Below are positions 17,005 to 25,228 of a stretch of 64,000 nt of DNA, piece by piece. Under the pieces are notes generated by a model. It was given only the letters and a program-made list of their open reading frames with translations, was not told where the DNA came from and searched no databases. This stretch comes from Candidatus Freyarchaeota archaeon. Its GTDB lineage: Archaea; Asgardarchaeota; Jordiarchaeia; Jordiarchaeales; Jordiarchaeaceae. The position numbers and the translations under genes are program-made. Each line of letters opens with the position of its first letter. The stretch's first letter is position 1. Where the stretch lies: contig JAUQZE010000030.1 in the NCBI GenBank assembly GCA_030587365.1, positions 39,255 through 103,254 of the forward strand, in the 5' to 3' direction.

Positions 17005-17238
17005 TTATTTCTCGAGTTTCTCAGAAAAGAGTATATGACTATTAAAAGAATAGTGGCAGTCGGTGCAGTATGGTAAGTAATGGACAAATTCATTCAAGTC
17101 CTTACAATAAACACTGATATTCTTGCCTTTACAATTAGGACATATTAGATTTTTCAATTCCATTTTATCTTCTAACATCTTCAACCGCTGAATTTTAAGA
17201 TTTTGAATCTTCACAATCCCCATTTTTAAACTATGCAT
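17005..17238 (-). CDS. Small zinc-ribbon protein
   Basis: A frame of up to 77 residues ending in a compact zinc ribbon: LICPNCKGKNISVYCKDLNE, then LPYCTDCHYSFNSH. The two C-x2-C pairs would bind one zinc. The N-terminal 25 residues are a short amphipathic helix, and the start may lie at any of the first Met codons. Function unknown; archaea hold many such stand-alone ribbons. Confidence 0.5.
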   Translation of the reverse strand: MHSLKMGIVKIQNLKIQRLKMLEDKMELKNLICPNCKGKNISVYCKDLNEFVHYLPYCTDCHYSFNSHILFSEKLEK

Positions 17239-17672
17239 TTTTCCACATCAACCTCCCAAGGCAGATTGGGAATGGTTTTAGTCATCTTTATTCTAAAGGT
17301 TACATTCGATTTCCCCTTGTCTTCTTTAGTGTATAATGATGGTAATCTATGCCATATCTGGATTATTTGTAGCGTTATATTCTCCTCCTTGACTCCTCGC
17401 AAGATAAAGGTACAGGATCTGTAGTGAAGTTACTCTGAATTAGATTTTTGTACCGTATTACAGAGAACCTACGCTATGGCTTTTATCTGCTAATTCCCTT
17501 GAGTTCTTGTGACCCTGAAAAATAATTATATATAAATTATATATAAATTTATGGTCTATTTAGTATCGTTAAAAACCCGTGAACCAAAAAATCACAATTA
17601 AAAACCTGAGGCTGAACACAAGTTGAAGACTTGAGACGCCGAGCGAAAAGGAATTTTCCCCTCCGAATTTGC
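17239..17672. other. AT-rich intergenic region
   Basis: No supported gene. A 63-codon plus-strand frame (17233-17424) overlaps the small zinc-ribbon start and lacks coding character. The region contains the tandem TATA-like repeat described separately and lies downstream of the flavoredoxin gene. Confidence 0.35.
17525..17546. repeat. Tandem ATTATATATAA x2
   Basis: Two head-to-tail copies of ATTATATATAA at 17525-17535 and 17536-17546. They could serve as TATA boxes in either direction, but no gene starts close by. Confidence 0.5.
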
Positions 17673-18248
17673 TTATCCTTCTTCTTTAGGTTTGAACTTC
17701 TTCCCAATATTCCAGGCTCGACCAACGAGTTCTCCAACCTTCCAATAGTTATTATCGTGCATGGAGAACACCATGGGGTTAATCTTCTTAATATCCGGCA
17801 GACCATTGGTTAAGTATCGTTCCTCAGAGTAGGCTGCAACAATCTCCCCCATGAAAACTTCGTCAACCGAAAATTCCAGAGTCTGGACAAGTTTGCACTC
17901 CAGATTAAGTGGGCATTCCTTAATCATGGGTGCAGTTTTGAGTTTCCCGTAGAAGGTCTCAAAAAGCTTGGATTTGTCCACCTTGCTTCCAGAAACCAAG
18001 CCGCAGTAATCAGTAATTTTCACCATTTCCGCAGAAGGAATATTGACACTGAAAGTTTTGTTCTCCTTGATTCCCGGGTTAGTATAATGCGTTTTATTCA
18101 GAGATACCGAGATAACAGGAGGATTCAAGTTTGCTATTCCGCAGAAAGCAACAGTCAGATAATTCGGCTTACCACCTACGTTTGCCCCAACCAAAGTGGC
18201 AGGCATGGGATAAAGATAATTCTTAGCACCAATTTCCTTCTTTTCCAT
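17673..18248 (-). CDS. Flavoredoxin / flavin reductase-domain protein
   Basis: A 191-residue FMN-binding split-barrel protein: YLYPMPATLVGANVGGKPNY, LTVAFCGIANLNPPVISVSL, KTFSVNIPSAEMVKITDYCG, and the late FSMHDNNYWKVGELVGRAW. This matches the flavoredoxin branch of the flavin reductase-like family, which carries electrons or reduces flavins in anaerobes. GGATGAG precedes the ATG. It stands alone; the electron partner is unknown. Confidence 0.82.
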   Translation of the reverse strand: MEKKEIGAKNYLYPMPATLVGANVGGKPNYLTVAFCGIANLNPPVISVSLNKTHYTNPGIKENKTFSVNIPSAEMVKITDYCGLVSGSKVDKSKLFETFYGKLKTAPMIKECPLNLECKLVQTLEFSVDEVFMGEIVAAYSEERYLTNGLPDIKKINPMVFSMHDNNYWKVGELVGRAWNIGKKFKPKEEG

Positions 18249-18484
18249 ATTTTCTCATCCCAAAAAATATTTTTTTAACTTATTACCAATTTCAGATAAC
18301 GTTGCCCTATTTGCCTTATATTGATATCTTGGTGGGAGTAGAAAAAAAGCAGGAGAGGGAGAGACCTCTTAATGGAAAAGGAAACTGTCATTATCCCACC
18401 TTTTTTTGAACTCAACTTGAAACAAATTGGGTAGCGCTTGTAGTCAACCTAATACATCACTTAAAATATCTTTAAGAGATTTCA

Positions 18485-18637
18485 TTAATAATATATTTCT
18501 ACTTTTCTTGTCTTTTTTCTACGCCTTTTTGCACGCTTCGGTTTAATACCCAATTGCTTTTTTATTTCTTTTTTTACCTCTTTTTTTACCTCTCTTTCTG
18601 CAGCTCTAGCAATCGCCTTTCCTATATCATCTGCCAT
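18485..18637 (-). CDS. 50-residue Lys/Arg-rich protein
   Basis: ATG at 18637 with a GGTGG site upstream encodes MADDIGKAIARAAEREVKKE, then KEIKKQLGIKPKRAKRRRKK and TRKVEIYY before TAA. It is an amphipathic helix with a basic tail, about 40 percent Lys plus Arg. It could bind nucleic acid or membranes (inference). A decayed copy of the same gene and its 5' flank lies at about 19500-19715, on the other side of the TMEM175-like gene. Confidence 0.6.
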   Translation of the reverse strand: MADDIGKAIARAAEREVKKEVKKEIKKQLGIKPKRAKRRRKKTRKVEIYY

Positions 18638-18815
18638 TCAATCAACCACCGGGTTTGTTTTTAATTATAAAAATCAGGTCTTTTATAGGTTTCTAGGTTT
18701 AACAAAGATTGTGGGATGAGAAGAATTGGTTTTTAGACGGCATTTCGGTCACCGGCTCATCATGAATTGAACCCAAACCACACGCAACGAGTTTCATGTT
18801 TCTTGGCGGTTCAAT

Positions 18816-19475
18816 CTATCGATGAGGTTTCTTGGGTATCCAAGCTCTTCTGAGCCAAGAGATGACAAGCGGAATGAGCCAGAAATAGAACCTTATGGGC
18901 GTACCTTCAATTGTCCATATCCAGAACTCAGGGATCACGGATATGAAGAAGAGTCCAGCTGAAATAAATAGAATGTTTCTGATGTCTTTGAATCGCGACA
19001 TTTGCAATGGGGAGACAAGCCCTTTCTCTTCGATTGACAACGCGTGAGCGAAGAAAGCCATGATCGCCATAAGTCCTCCCATATCAAAGGCGTAAACGAT
19101 GGAAGCAAAATTATCAATTTGGGTACTGTGAAAATGTCCTATTAGGCTGACAAGATTAAATACGTAGGGTTCAATTGATACGAGAAAGAGTAGTATGATG
19201 TTCAGTAACGTTGTTGTCCTGGTCTCCATCGGGAGCACTGACATGATAGCGGTGTAAAGGATCCAAACAGAGATCAAAACCAAGAAACTGAATCCAAATG
19301 ATAGTATGTCAACCGTGATATCACTTATACTAATTGGTGGGTTGGTGACAAGGGAGAGTGCACCTATTGACAGTGCAAGTCCAAATATCAGATCTGATAA
19401 TGTTTCGATGCGTGGCCTAGGTTCGGGATACGTGTTCTTTCTCGGCAAGTCTCTCAGAACCTCTTTCCCTATCAT
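18816..19475 (-). CDS. TMEM175-like (DUF1211) membrane channel protein
   Basis: A 219-residue protein with five to six hydrophobic spans. The first span carries PRIETLSDLIFGLALSIGAL, matching the R-x-E-x-x-S-D motif of the bacterial/archaeal TMEM175 potassium-channel family, where the usual FSD is LSD here. Such proteins form tetrameric K+ channels. No Shine-Dalgarno site precedes the ATG, so the transcript may be leaderless. It lies between two copies of a small basic gene. Confidence 0.65.
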   Translation of the reverse strand: MIGKEVLRDLPRKNTYPEPRPRIETLSDLIFGLALSIGALSLVTNPPISISDITVDILSFGFSFLVLISVWILYTAIMSVLPMETRTTTLLNIILLFLVSIEPYVFNLVSLIGHFHSTQIDNFASIVYAFDMGGLMAIMAFFAHALSIEEKGLVSPLQMSRFKDIRNILFISAGLFFISVIPEFWIWTIEGTPIRFYFWLIPLVISWLRRAWIPKKPHR

Positions 19476-19499
19476 AGATTTTTGATTTCATCACCAATA

Positions 19500-19607
19500 T
19501 TCTCTTCTTCTACGCATTCTTCTATGCTTTTTTAACACCCAATTTTTTTTACTTTCTATTACTCTTTTTATGCTCTTTTCTACATTTTCCACTTCTTTTT
19601 ATGCCAT
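19500..19607 (-). pseudogene. Decayed copy of the 50-residue basic protein gene
   Basis: The minus strand from ATG 19607 matches the gene at 18637 base by base with drift. A TAA now stands at codon 3, and later segments (AAAGAGTAATAGAAAG, CAATTTGGGTG-like) are shifted. Similarity continues into the 5' flank (AAAATCAGGTCTTAAATAGG at about 19640-19660 versus 18672-18691) to about 19715. A duplication followed by decay is the clear reading. Confidence 0.6.
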
Positions 19608-19890
19608 TCGATTGACTCCTAGATTAATTTTAATTGTAAAAATCAGGTCTTAAATAGGTTCCTCGTTTTAAAAGAGATTGTGAGAGAATAGTTGGTTTTA
19701 GATAGAAGAAAACGCCTTAACCCGCCTAAAATCACTTGAGTCTGTCTCCACTTTGTTCCAAATAATCAGAGAAAGAGTCTTATAACCATAAGCCAATACA
19801 ATTCGTAACAAGTAATGTTTGATGGGTATGATTACTTTTTTACAGAATTGAAAACATAACAATACAATAATTCGGTTTGAGGGTCTAAAA
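19608..19890. other. Intergenic spacer: duplicated flank and likely promoter
   Basis: The left half is the duplicated upstream flank of the basic gene. The right half holds AT-rich sequence leading to GAGGGT, the ribosome site of the gene at 19891. No ORF is supported. Confidence 0.4.
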
Positions 19891-20805
19891 ATGTCTAATA
19901 AAACGCCAACCTTAACCGGATCTGATGAACTGCTTCACCAACCTGATAACAGGCTGAAATGGCGAGAATCATACTACTTCAACTGGGCAGATGCTGAAAA
20001 CAACGTATCCGGTTTTACAACCATCGGCATACTGCCCAACGAAAAGAAAAGAGAATTCGTATTCCTACTTTTCATAGGCGATGAAACTGAGATACACTAC
20101 CAGGAACCACCTCTTGAAAGATATGTGGACGACATCAACGTAATGTTGACAGACAACAGCCTCACCTACCAAATGGTCAACCCGCTCCAAACTTGGAAAA
20201 TACTATACGCGTGTCCGAAACTCGAATTCAATCTGATTTTCAAAACAAGATTCCCCACATACGATTTTGGAAGAGACTCCTCCGCTTCTTGGCATGGCCA
20301 CTTCGAAGCCTCAGGAAAAGTGAAAGGTTACATCAAGTTCGAAGACGGAACAATGAGGAATATCCAGGGATTCGGTCAACGCGACAAAAGCTGGGGCTAC
20401 AGAGACTGGCACCAGTTTGACAAATGGTACGCAACCCATATCCAATTCAAAGACTGGGCCTGCGCATTCCGAAAGGACCACCAAGGAAACCGAATAGACC
20501 TCTCAGGCTCCATAGCTACAAAGAAGGGAAACACACCCCTAGCAAAAGTTGAAATAGAAACCACCAATGACAAGGATCAGTTTCAAACCCCACTCACATC
20601 AACATACCACATAACAGACACTAAAGGCAACAGCTTCACAGTCAAATCAAGACTACTGGGAAAAAAAACCTATCTACGCTTCGCAAGAAACTTTCCCGGA
20701 GGATACACCGAACTCTTCGAACAAATGACAATAATGGAATCCGAAGAAACCGGGGAAGTCGGAACAGGCATGACCGAATACCTAAGAACAATAAAGTCAA
20801 AATAA
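19891..20805 (+). CDS. CrtC/AttH-like (hydroxyneurosporene-synthase fold) protein
   Basis: A 304-residue soluble protein. The segment GFGQRDKSWGYRDWHQFDKW (about residues 155-175) is the signature of the lipocalin-related CrtC/AttH-like group, as is the repeated beta-strand pattern (HGHFEASGKVKGYIKFED, FTVKSRLLGKKTYLRFA). CrtC members hydrate isoprenoid chains; many archaeal relatives have unknown lipid-like substrates. The N-terminal half (ESYYFNWADAENNVSGFTTI) is the matching first domain. The gene stands alone with its own GAGGGT site. Confidence 0.6.
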   Translation: MSNKTPTLTGSDELLHQPDNRLKWRESYYFNWADAENNVSGFTTIGILPNEKKREFVFLLFIGDETEIHYQEPPLERYVDDINVMLTDNSLTYQMVNPLQTWKILYACPKLEFNLIFKTRFPTYDFGRDSSASWHGHFEASGKVKGYIKFEDGTMRNIQGFGQRDKSWGYRDWHQFDKWYATHIQFKDWACAFRKDHQGNRIDLSGSIATKKGNTPLAKVEIETTNDKDQFQTPLTSTYHITDTKGNSFTVKSRLLGKKTYLRFARNFPGGYTELFEQMTIMESEETGEVGTGMTEYLRTIKSK

Positions 20806-20935
20806 AGCACCCATAAAAGAATCTTCCCGAAAAATTAAATTAGAAAGGAATTAACTCCGCAATCTGCGGAGACTCGAGATAAATTTAGCTGTTCAGCGGG
20901 CAATGCGATAAATCACATACTAACTATGTGGTAGT

Positions 20936-21781
20936 TCACCTTCTCGCGAAGGCGAATGCTCCTAGTAGTATCATTGCTCCTACGAAGCCACCCAGTAAAG
21001 CTAGGTCTAACCAGAGCGGGAAAAGATGGTTTCCTAATAGTAGTGAGCGGATTATGTCGTACGGAAGAGTATATATGCTGAAGGATATTACCGTGTTGCC
21101 GAGCAGAAGTCCTCTTAGGGCGTCTACGGCGTAAGTTAACGGGTTAAAGTAGCCTAATGTTTGAAGCCAGCCTGGCGCAGAATTTATCGGGAATAAAGCT
21201 CCGCTTGAAAAGAAGAGGGGTAGGTTAACAAAGTTCATTATTAAGCCGAAGGATTCCAGACTTTTCAGTCTGGAGGCGATAATTATACTCATACTTACGA
21301 AACCCATGGTTACTAATAGCATAATTGGTAGGCAGGCTAGGAGCATAAGAGGTTGGACAGGGATGAAGAGGAATGATAGCGAGAGGACAATTGATCCCTG
21401 AATTAATGCGTCGGTGGCTCCGCCAAACATCTTGCCTGAGAACACCGAAATCCTTCTGATTGGCGCGACAAGCATTTCCTTCAAAAAGCCGAATTGACGG
21501 TCATAGATTACTGAGATTCCAAGAAAAACAGACGTGAAGAGAAGAGACTGTGCTATGATACCCGGAAAGAGGTAGTTTAAGTAATTGACGCCGCCTGACT
21601 GTCGGAAGAAGCTGGAAAAACCCACACCGAATAACAACAGCCATACTATAGGAGCGGTAATTGCAGTAATTATACGCATTCTATCTCGCACATACCTTTT
21701 AACTTCCCTCAGCCACACCGCGTACACACCGCGCAGCTCAGCACGCGTCTCACTCTCTATATTTTCTCCTTTCTCCCTCAT
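20936..21781 (-). CDS. ABC-2 type transporter permease
   Basis: A 281-residue membrane protein with six spans and the ABC-2 signature region (AQSLLFTSVFLGISVIYDRQ, FLKEMLVAPIRR, then FNPLTYAVDALRG). It resembles DrrB-type drug or lipid exporters. Its start overlaps the stop of the ATPase gene by 4 bases (ATGA), so the two are translationally coupled and form one exporter. The substrate is unknown. Confidence 0.88.
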   Translation of the reverse strand: MREKGENIESETRAELRGVYAVWLREVKRYVRDRMRIITAITAPIVWLLLFGVGFSSFFRQSGGVNYLNYLFPGIIAQSLLFTSVFLGISVIYDRQFGFLKEMLVAPIRRISVFSGKMFGGATDALIQGSIVLSLSFLFIPVQPLMLLACLPIMLLVTMGFVSMSIIIASRLKSLESFGLIMNFVNLPLFFSSGALFPINSAPGWLQTLGYFNPLTYAVDALRGLLLGNTVISFSIYTLPYDIIRSLLLGNHLFPLWLDLALLGGFVGAMILLGAFAFARR

Positions 21782-22767
21782 CTTACAGGCCTCCCCATCT
21801 TAGCTCTCATCATAGTCATTCCCATAAATGGTCCCTCTTCACGGATTTCTCTGCCCGTGTGGGAAAGAAATACATCGTTAAGCGTGGGCTCATGAAGCGT
21901 GAGCGATTCTACAGAGATGCCTTTGTCCCTAGCTGCGCAAGCTATATCCGTTATATGCTCCTCGCCGTTCTCGAGGGTTATCTTTACCGCGTCACTGGTT
22001 TTATTCACGCTCTTCACGAATTTAAGTTCAGACACCATCTTAGTCAGTTTATTAATCGACTTGGTTTTCACCGTGATCACATCTCCACCGAGCTGCTTTT
22101 TCAGCTGTTCCGGAGTTCCCTCAGCCTTTATTTTGCCAAAGTCTATGATTGCCACTCTATCACAGAGCCTATCCGCCTCATCCATGTAGTGAGTGGTTAA
22201 AATCATGGTCATTTTCTCCTTTTTAGTCAGCGCCTCGATATACTCCCATATCCGCTCCCGAGTCTGAACGTCCAAACCCAGGGTCGGCTCATCCAGGAAT
22301 AGGACTTTTGGTCTGTGTATTAGGCCTCGCGCGATTTCGAGGCGTCTGCGCATTCCTCCGGAGTAAGTTCTTACAAGATTTTTTGCTCTATCGGTAAGTT
22401 CTACAAGCCTTAGAGCCTCATCTATCCTTTGCTTTGCGACCTTTTTGGGGACGTTGTAGAGCATGGCGTGTATTTCCATGTTTTCGCGTCCGGTTAGCTG
22501 GTCGTCTATGGCTGGATCTTGGAAAACTATTCCTATTGATTTTCTAACCTGGTCTGGCTGCTTGACAACATTGTACCCGTTCACATAAGCCTCGCCGGAG
22601 GTGGGGAGTAGCATACAGGAGAGAATGGATAATGTGGTTGTCTTACCCGCTCCGTTAGGACCAAGCAAGCCAAATATTTCTCCCTCATTAACCTTAAGAT
22701 CTATTCCATCAACAGCAACCAGGTCTCCGTATTTTTTGATAAGCTTGCGCGTCTCTATAGCGTACAC
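21778..22767 (-). CDS. ABC transporter ATP-binding protein (DrrA-like)
   Basis: About 329 residues from GTG 22767, chosen because GGGAGTGAT lies just upstream; an ATG at 22806 would add 13 residues with no ribosome site. Walker A is GLLGPNGAGKTTT, the signature is TYSGGMRRRLEIARGL, Walker B is VLFLDEPTLGLD, and the switch His is ILTTHYMDEAD. The ~90-residue C-terminal extension is typical of the daunorubicin-resistance (DrrA) class. It powers the permease encoded immediately downstream. Confidence 0.9.
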   Translation of the reverse strand: MYAIETRKLIKKYGDLVAVDGIDLKVNEGEIFGLLGPNGAGKTTTLSILSCMLLPTSGEAYVNGYNVVKQPDQVRKSIGIVFQDPAIDDQLTGRENMEIHAMLYNVPKKVAKQRIDEALRLVELTDRAKNLVRTYSGGMRRRLEIARGLIHRPKVLFLDEPTLGLDVQTRERIWEYIEALTKKEKMTMILTTHYMDEADRLCDRVAIIDFGKIKAEGTPEQLKKQLGGDVITVKTKSINKLTKMVSELKFVKSVNKTSDAVKITLENGEEHITDIACAARDKGISVESLTLHEPTLNDVFLSHTGREIREEGPFMGMTMMRAKMGRPVR

Positions 22768-23151
22768 GAAATCACTCCCATTAATTATTTTATTACCTAT
22801 CCTCAAATTTATTTTCAGCTTCTCTCAGAACCTATGGTAATACTCTATTAATCTTATAAGCTTGGGGAACTGCATTCTCCTTAATTTTGAGTGAAGCCGC
22901 TAACTCTATGTTTACGGAAATATTAACTCAACTACAATCAGTAGTCATATAAATTTTCCCCAGTTTTAATTTAATGTACTATGGTGGAACATTGGCAGAA
23001 ATCAAATTTCTTGTTGTAAATTGATTCATTATTTTCTTTGTACTAACTAAGCTGCATTAGAAGAAACTGTGCTCTCAAAATTCTGGGAATAATTTATTAA
23101 TAAAGATAATCAGATTTCTTATAGGGTCAATTTGCAGGAGGTAAAAATTGA
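22768..23151. other. Divergent promoter region
   Basis: Separates the minus-strand exporter operon from the plus-strand acyl-CoA ligase. AT-rich TATA-like stretches lie near 22848-22860 (minus) and 23090-23105 (plus). AGGAGG at 23136-23141 serves the ligase. No ORF is supported. Confidence 0.45.
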
Positions 23152-24801
23152 ATGGTGGACGATTTGCAAATGAATCTCATGAGGAGATTCTGTGTGGGAG
23201 ATTTCCTGAGAAGGTGCGTCCGCAGATATCCGAAGAAGGAAGCATTGGTTTACAGCTTTAAGGGAAAAATCACACACCGCCTCACCTACGAAGAAATAAA
23301 CAAAATGGTAAACCGGTTCGCAAACGCTATGCTGGAAATGGGTGTCAAGAAGGGCGACGTAGTGGCCGCCATTTCACACAACAGTGTACAATACGCTATA
23401 TACCTGTATGGACTCGCGAAGGTAGGAGCCTGGATATGTCCCCTAAACTTTGCCCTGAGAGGAAAAGAGATTACGGATCTCATCAACCACGCGCAGCCCA
23501 AAATTCTATTCGTAGAAGACGAATTGGTGGAACATGTTAAGGGGCTAGTAAAAGATATGCCCAGTGTGGAAACCTACAGTATGATAAACCTCAAGAAAGA
23601 AGTAAAATTGCCAGAAGGATGGATTGATTTCGACGAACTATGCTCAGAAAAATATCCCGACACAGAGCCGGAGATAATCATAAGTGGGGACGACGTTCTG
23701 ACCCTGATGTACACCAGCGGAACAGAAGCCATGCCCAAAGGTGTTCTAAACACACACAACAACTGGCATTCCACATTCATGAGCGCTCCCGTAGACCTAC
23801 ACATGACTAAGGACGACACCCTGATAGACTCCATACCCCTCTACCATGTGGCGGGTCAATACCTACTCTTCGCATCTCTTCTATCCGGAGCCAGAGTGGT
23901 TATGCACCATGAGCCGAGCCCCATAGAAATCCTTTCACTAATCCAGAACGAGAAAATCACCGCTATAGTCTATCCTCCAACAGTCTACACCAACCTTCTC
24001 TCACTCAACATACCTAACCTCAAGGAATTCATGGGAAAAGCCTTCGCAAGCGTGAACAAAGCTATAGTGTTCGGCTCCCCCATAGCAGAGGCGAGCCTAA
24101 AGAAACTGATGGATATACTCCCAAACGTTTACTGGATGGACTACTACGGGCAATCCGAGCTAACCCCCCTGGGAACAACCCTGCAGCATCCGGATTTCCT
24201 AAGAAAGTTGAAGGAGGCAAGGGAGAAATACGGAGGAGCGGAACCCATAGGACAACCCCACCACACGGTCGAAATGAAAATCTTCGACGAGGACGACAAC
24301 GAGGTTCCCCCGGGAACCATCGGAGAAATGGTGGCGCGAAGCCCCTCAGTAATGCTAGGATACTACAAGGAAGAAAAGAAAACAAATGACACTTTCAGAG
24401 GAGGATGGATGCACACAGGAGATCTGGGAATAATGGACGAAGAGGGGTACTTCTACTTCGTGGACCGGAAGAAGGACATAGTAAAATCCGGGGCGGAAAA
24501 CGTTTCAACAGTTGAAGTGGAGGGAGTAATATTCAGTCACCCGAAGGTGGCTGATGCCACAGTAGTCGGTCTCCCACACGCGAGATGGGTGGAAGCAGTC
24601 ACAGCATTCGTGGTGCCCAAACAAGGACAAACCGTAACGGAAGAGGAGATCATAAAATACTGCAAGGAAAACCTTGCGGGATACAAAGTGCCCAAAAAAG
24701 TAATCATCGTAAACGCAATTCCCAAAAACCCCAGCGGAAAAATCCTCAAAAAAGTACTGAGAAAAGACTACCAAGACATCTACAAAGACGCAAAAGCATA
24801 A
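23152..24801 (+). CDS. AMP-forming acyl-CoA synthetase
   Basis: A 549-residue ANL-superfamily enzyme. It has the P-loop LMYTSGTEAMPKGVLNTHNN near residue 185, the adenylation motif YYGQSELTPLG, the hinge region GWMHTGDLG...DRKKDIVKSGAENVS, and the C-terminal catalytic Lys in NPSGKILKKVLR. It activates a carboxylic acid to acyl-CoA with ATP. Chain type is unknown; the overall length and motifs resemble medium-chain or aromatic-acid ligases. AGGAGG lies 10 bases upstream. A long T-tract follows the stop. Confidence 0.9.
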   Translation: MVDDLQMNLMRRFCVGDFLRRCVRRYPKKEALVYSFKGKITHRLTYEEINKMVNRFANAMLEMGVKKGDVVAAISHNSVQYAIYLYGLAKVGAWICPLNFALRGKEITDLINHAQPKILFVEDELVEHVKGLVKDMPSVETYSMINLKKEVKLPEGWIDFDELCSEKYPDTEPEIIISGDDVLTLMYTSGTEAMPKGVLNTHNNWHSTFMSAPVDLHMTKDDTLIDSIPLYHVAGQYLLFASLLSGARVVMHHEPSPIEILSLIQNEKITAIVYPPTVYTNLLSLNIPNLKEFMGKAFASVNKAIVFGSPIAEASLKKLMDILPNVYWMDYYGQSELTPLGTTLQHPDFLRKLKEAREKYGGAEPIGQPHHTVEMKIFDEDDNEVPPGTIGEMVARSPSVMLGYYKEEKKTNDTFRGGWMHTGDLGIMDEEGYFYFVDRKKDIVKSGAENVSTVEVEGVIFSHPKVADATVVGLPHARWVEAVTAFVVPKQGQTVTEEEIIKYCKENLAGYKVPKKVIIVNAIPKNPSGKILKKVLRKDYQDIYKDAKA

Positions 24802-24815
24802 ACCTACCCTTCTCA

Positions 24816-24830
24816 TTTTTTCTTTTTTTT
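24816..24830 (+). terminator. Poly-T terminator
   Basis: TTTTTTCTTTTTTTT directly after the ligase gene, the usual archaeal termination signal. Confidence 0.6.
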
Positions 24831-25228
24831 ACAACGACTTTCCAAGTACGTATTTAGCAGTTGTAACCCAAGCTAGGAAAATTGAACTCCAAACAACAGA
24901 AGTGTCTATTTCAGCTTTTTCAATGAATGATTGCCATTGGAGAAAAATAGAATTTCAATGTTACCGAATAATCTTTCACCAGCCTACATCAAGCCAACAA
25001 TTTAAAAGACCCTTTCAAAATAAACTTCCGGATTCTATTTTCGCAATACAGGGAAATCCATATGGTTTTTGGGCTTAAAATTGTTTAGAAATATTATTAA
25101 AAATCTCGGTACTGAGATTTATAACACCCTTTTAACATTCTGATAAAAATATAGAATTTTTGCACAATAGAAAGAAATATTAAACAAAAAGTTCCTTAAA
25201 TTAACAAAATAAAATTAGCGGGAGCAGA
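24831..25228. other. Intergenic region with a palindrome upstream of the surface protein
   Basis: No gene is seen. It contains the palindrome at 25101-25120 and a TATA-like AAAAATATAG near 25144-25153. A GGGAG ribosome site then precedes the ATG at 25229. Confidence 0.45.
25101..25120. promoter_or_regulatory. 20-bp near-perfect palindrome (putative operator)
   Basis: AAATCTCGGTACTGAGATTT is palindromic in 18 of 20 positions around GTAC. It sits about 25 bases ahead of a TATA-like box and 109 bases ahead of the surface-protein start, a usual place for an archaeal activator or repressor site. Confidence 0.5.

Noticed and set aside
17233..17424. 63-codon plus-strand frame
   Set aside because: It overlaps the start of the small zinc-ribbon gene, has no promoter or ribosome site, and its composition is random.
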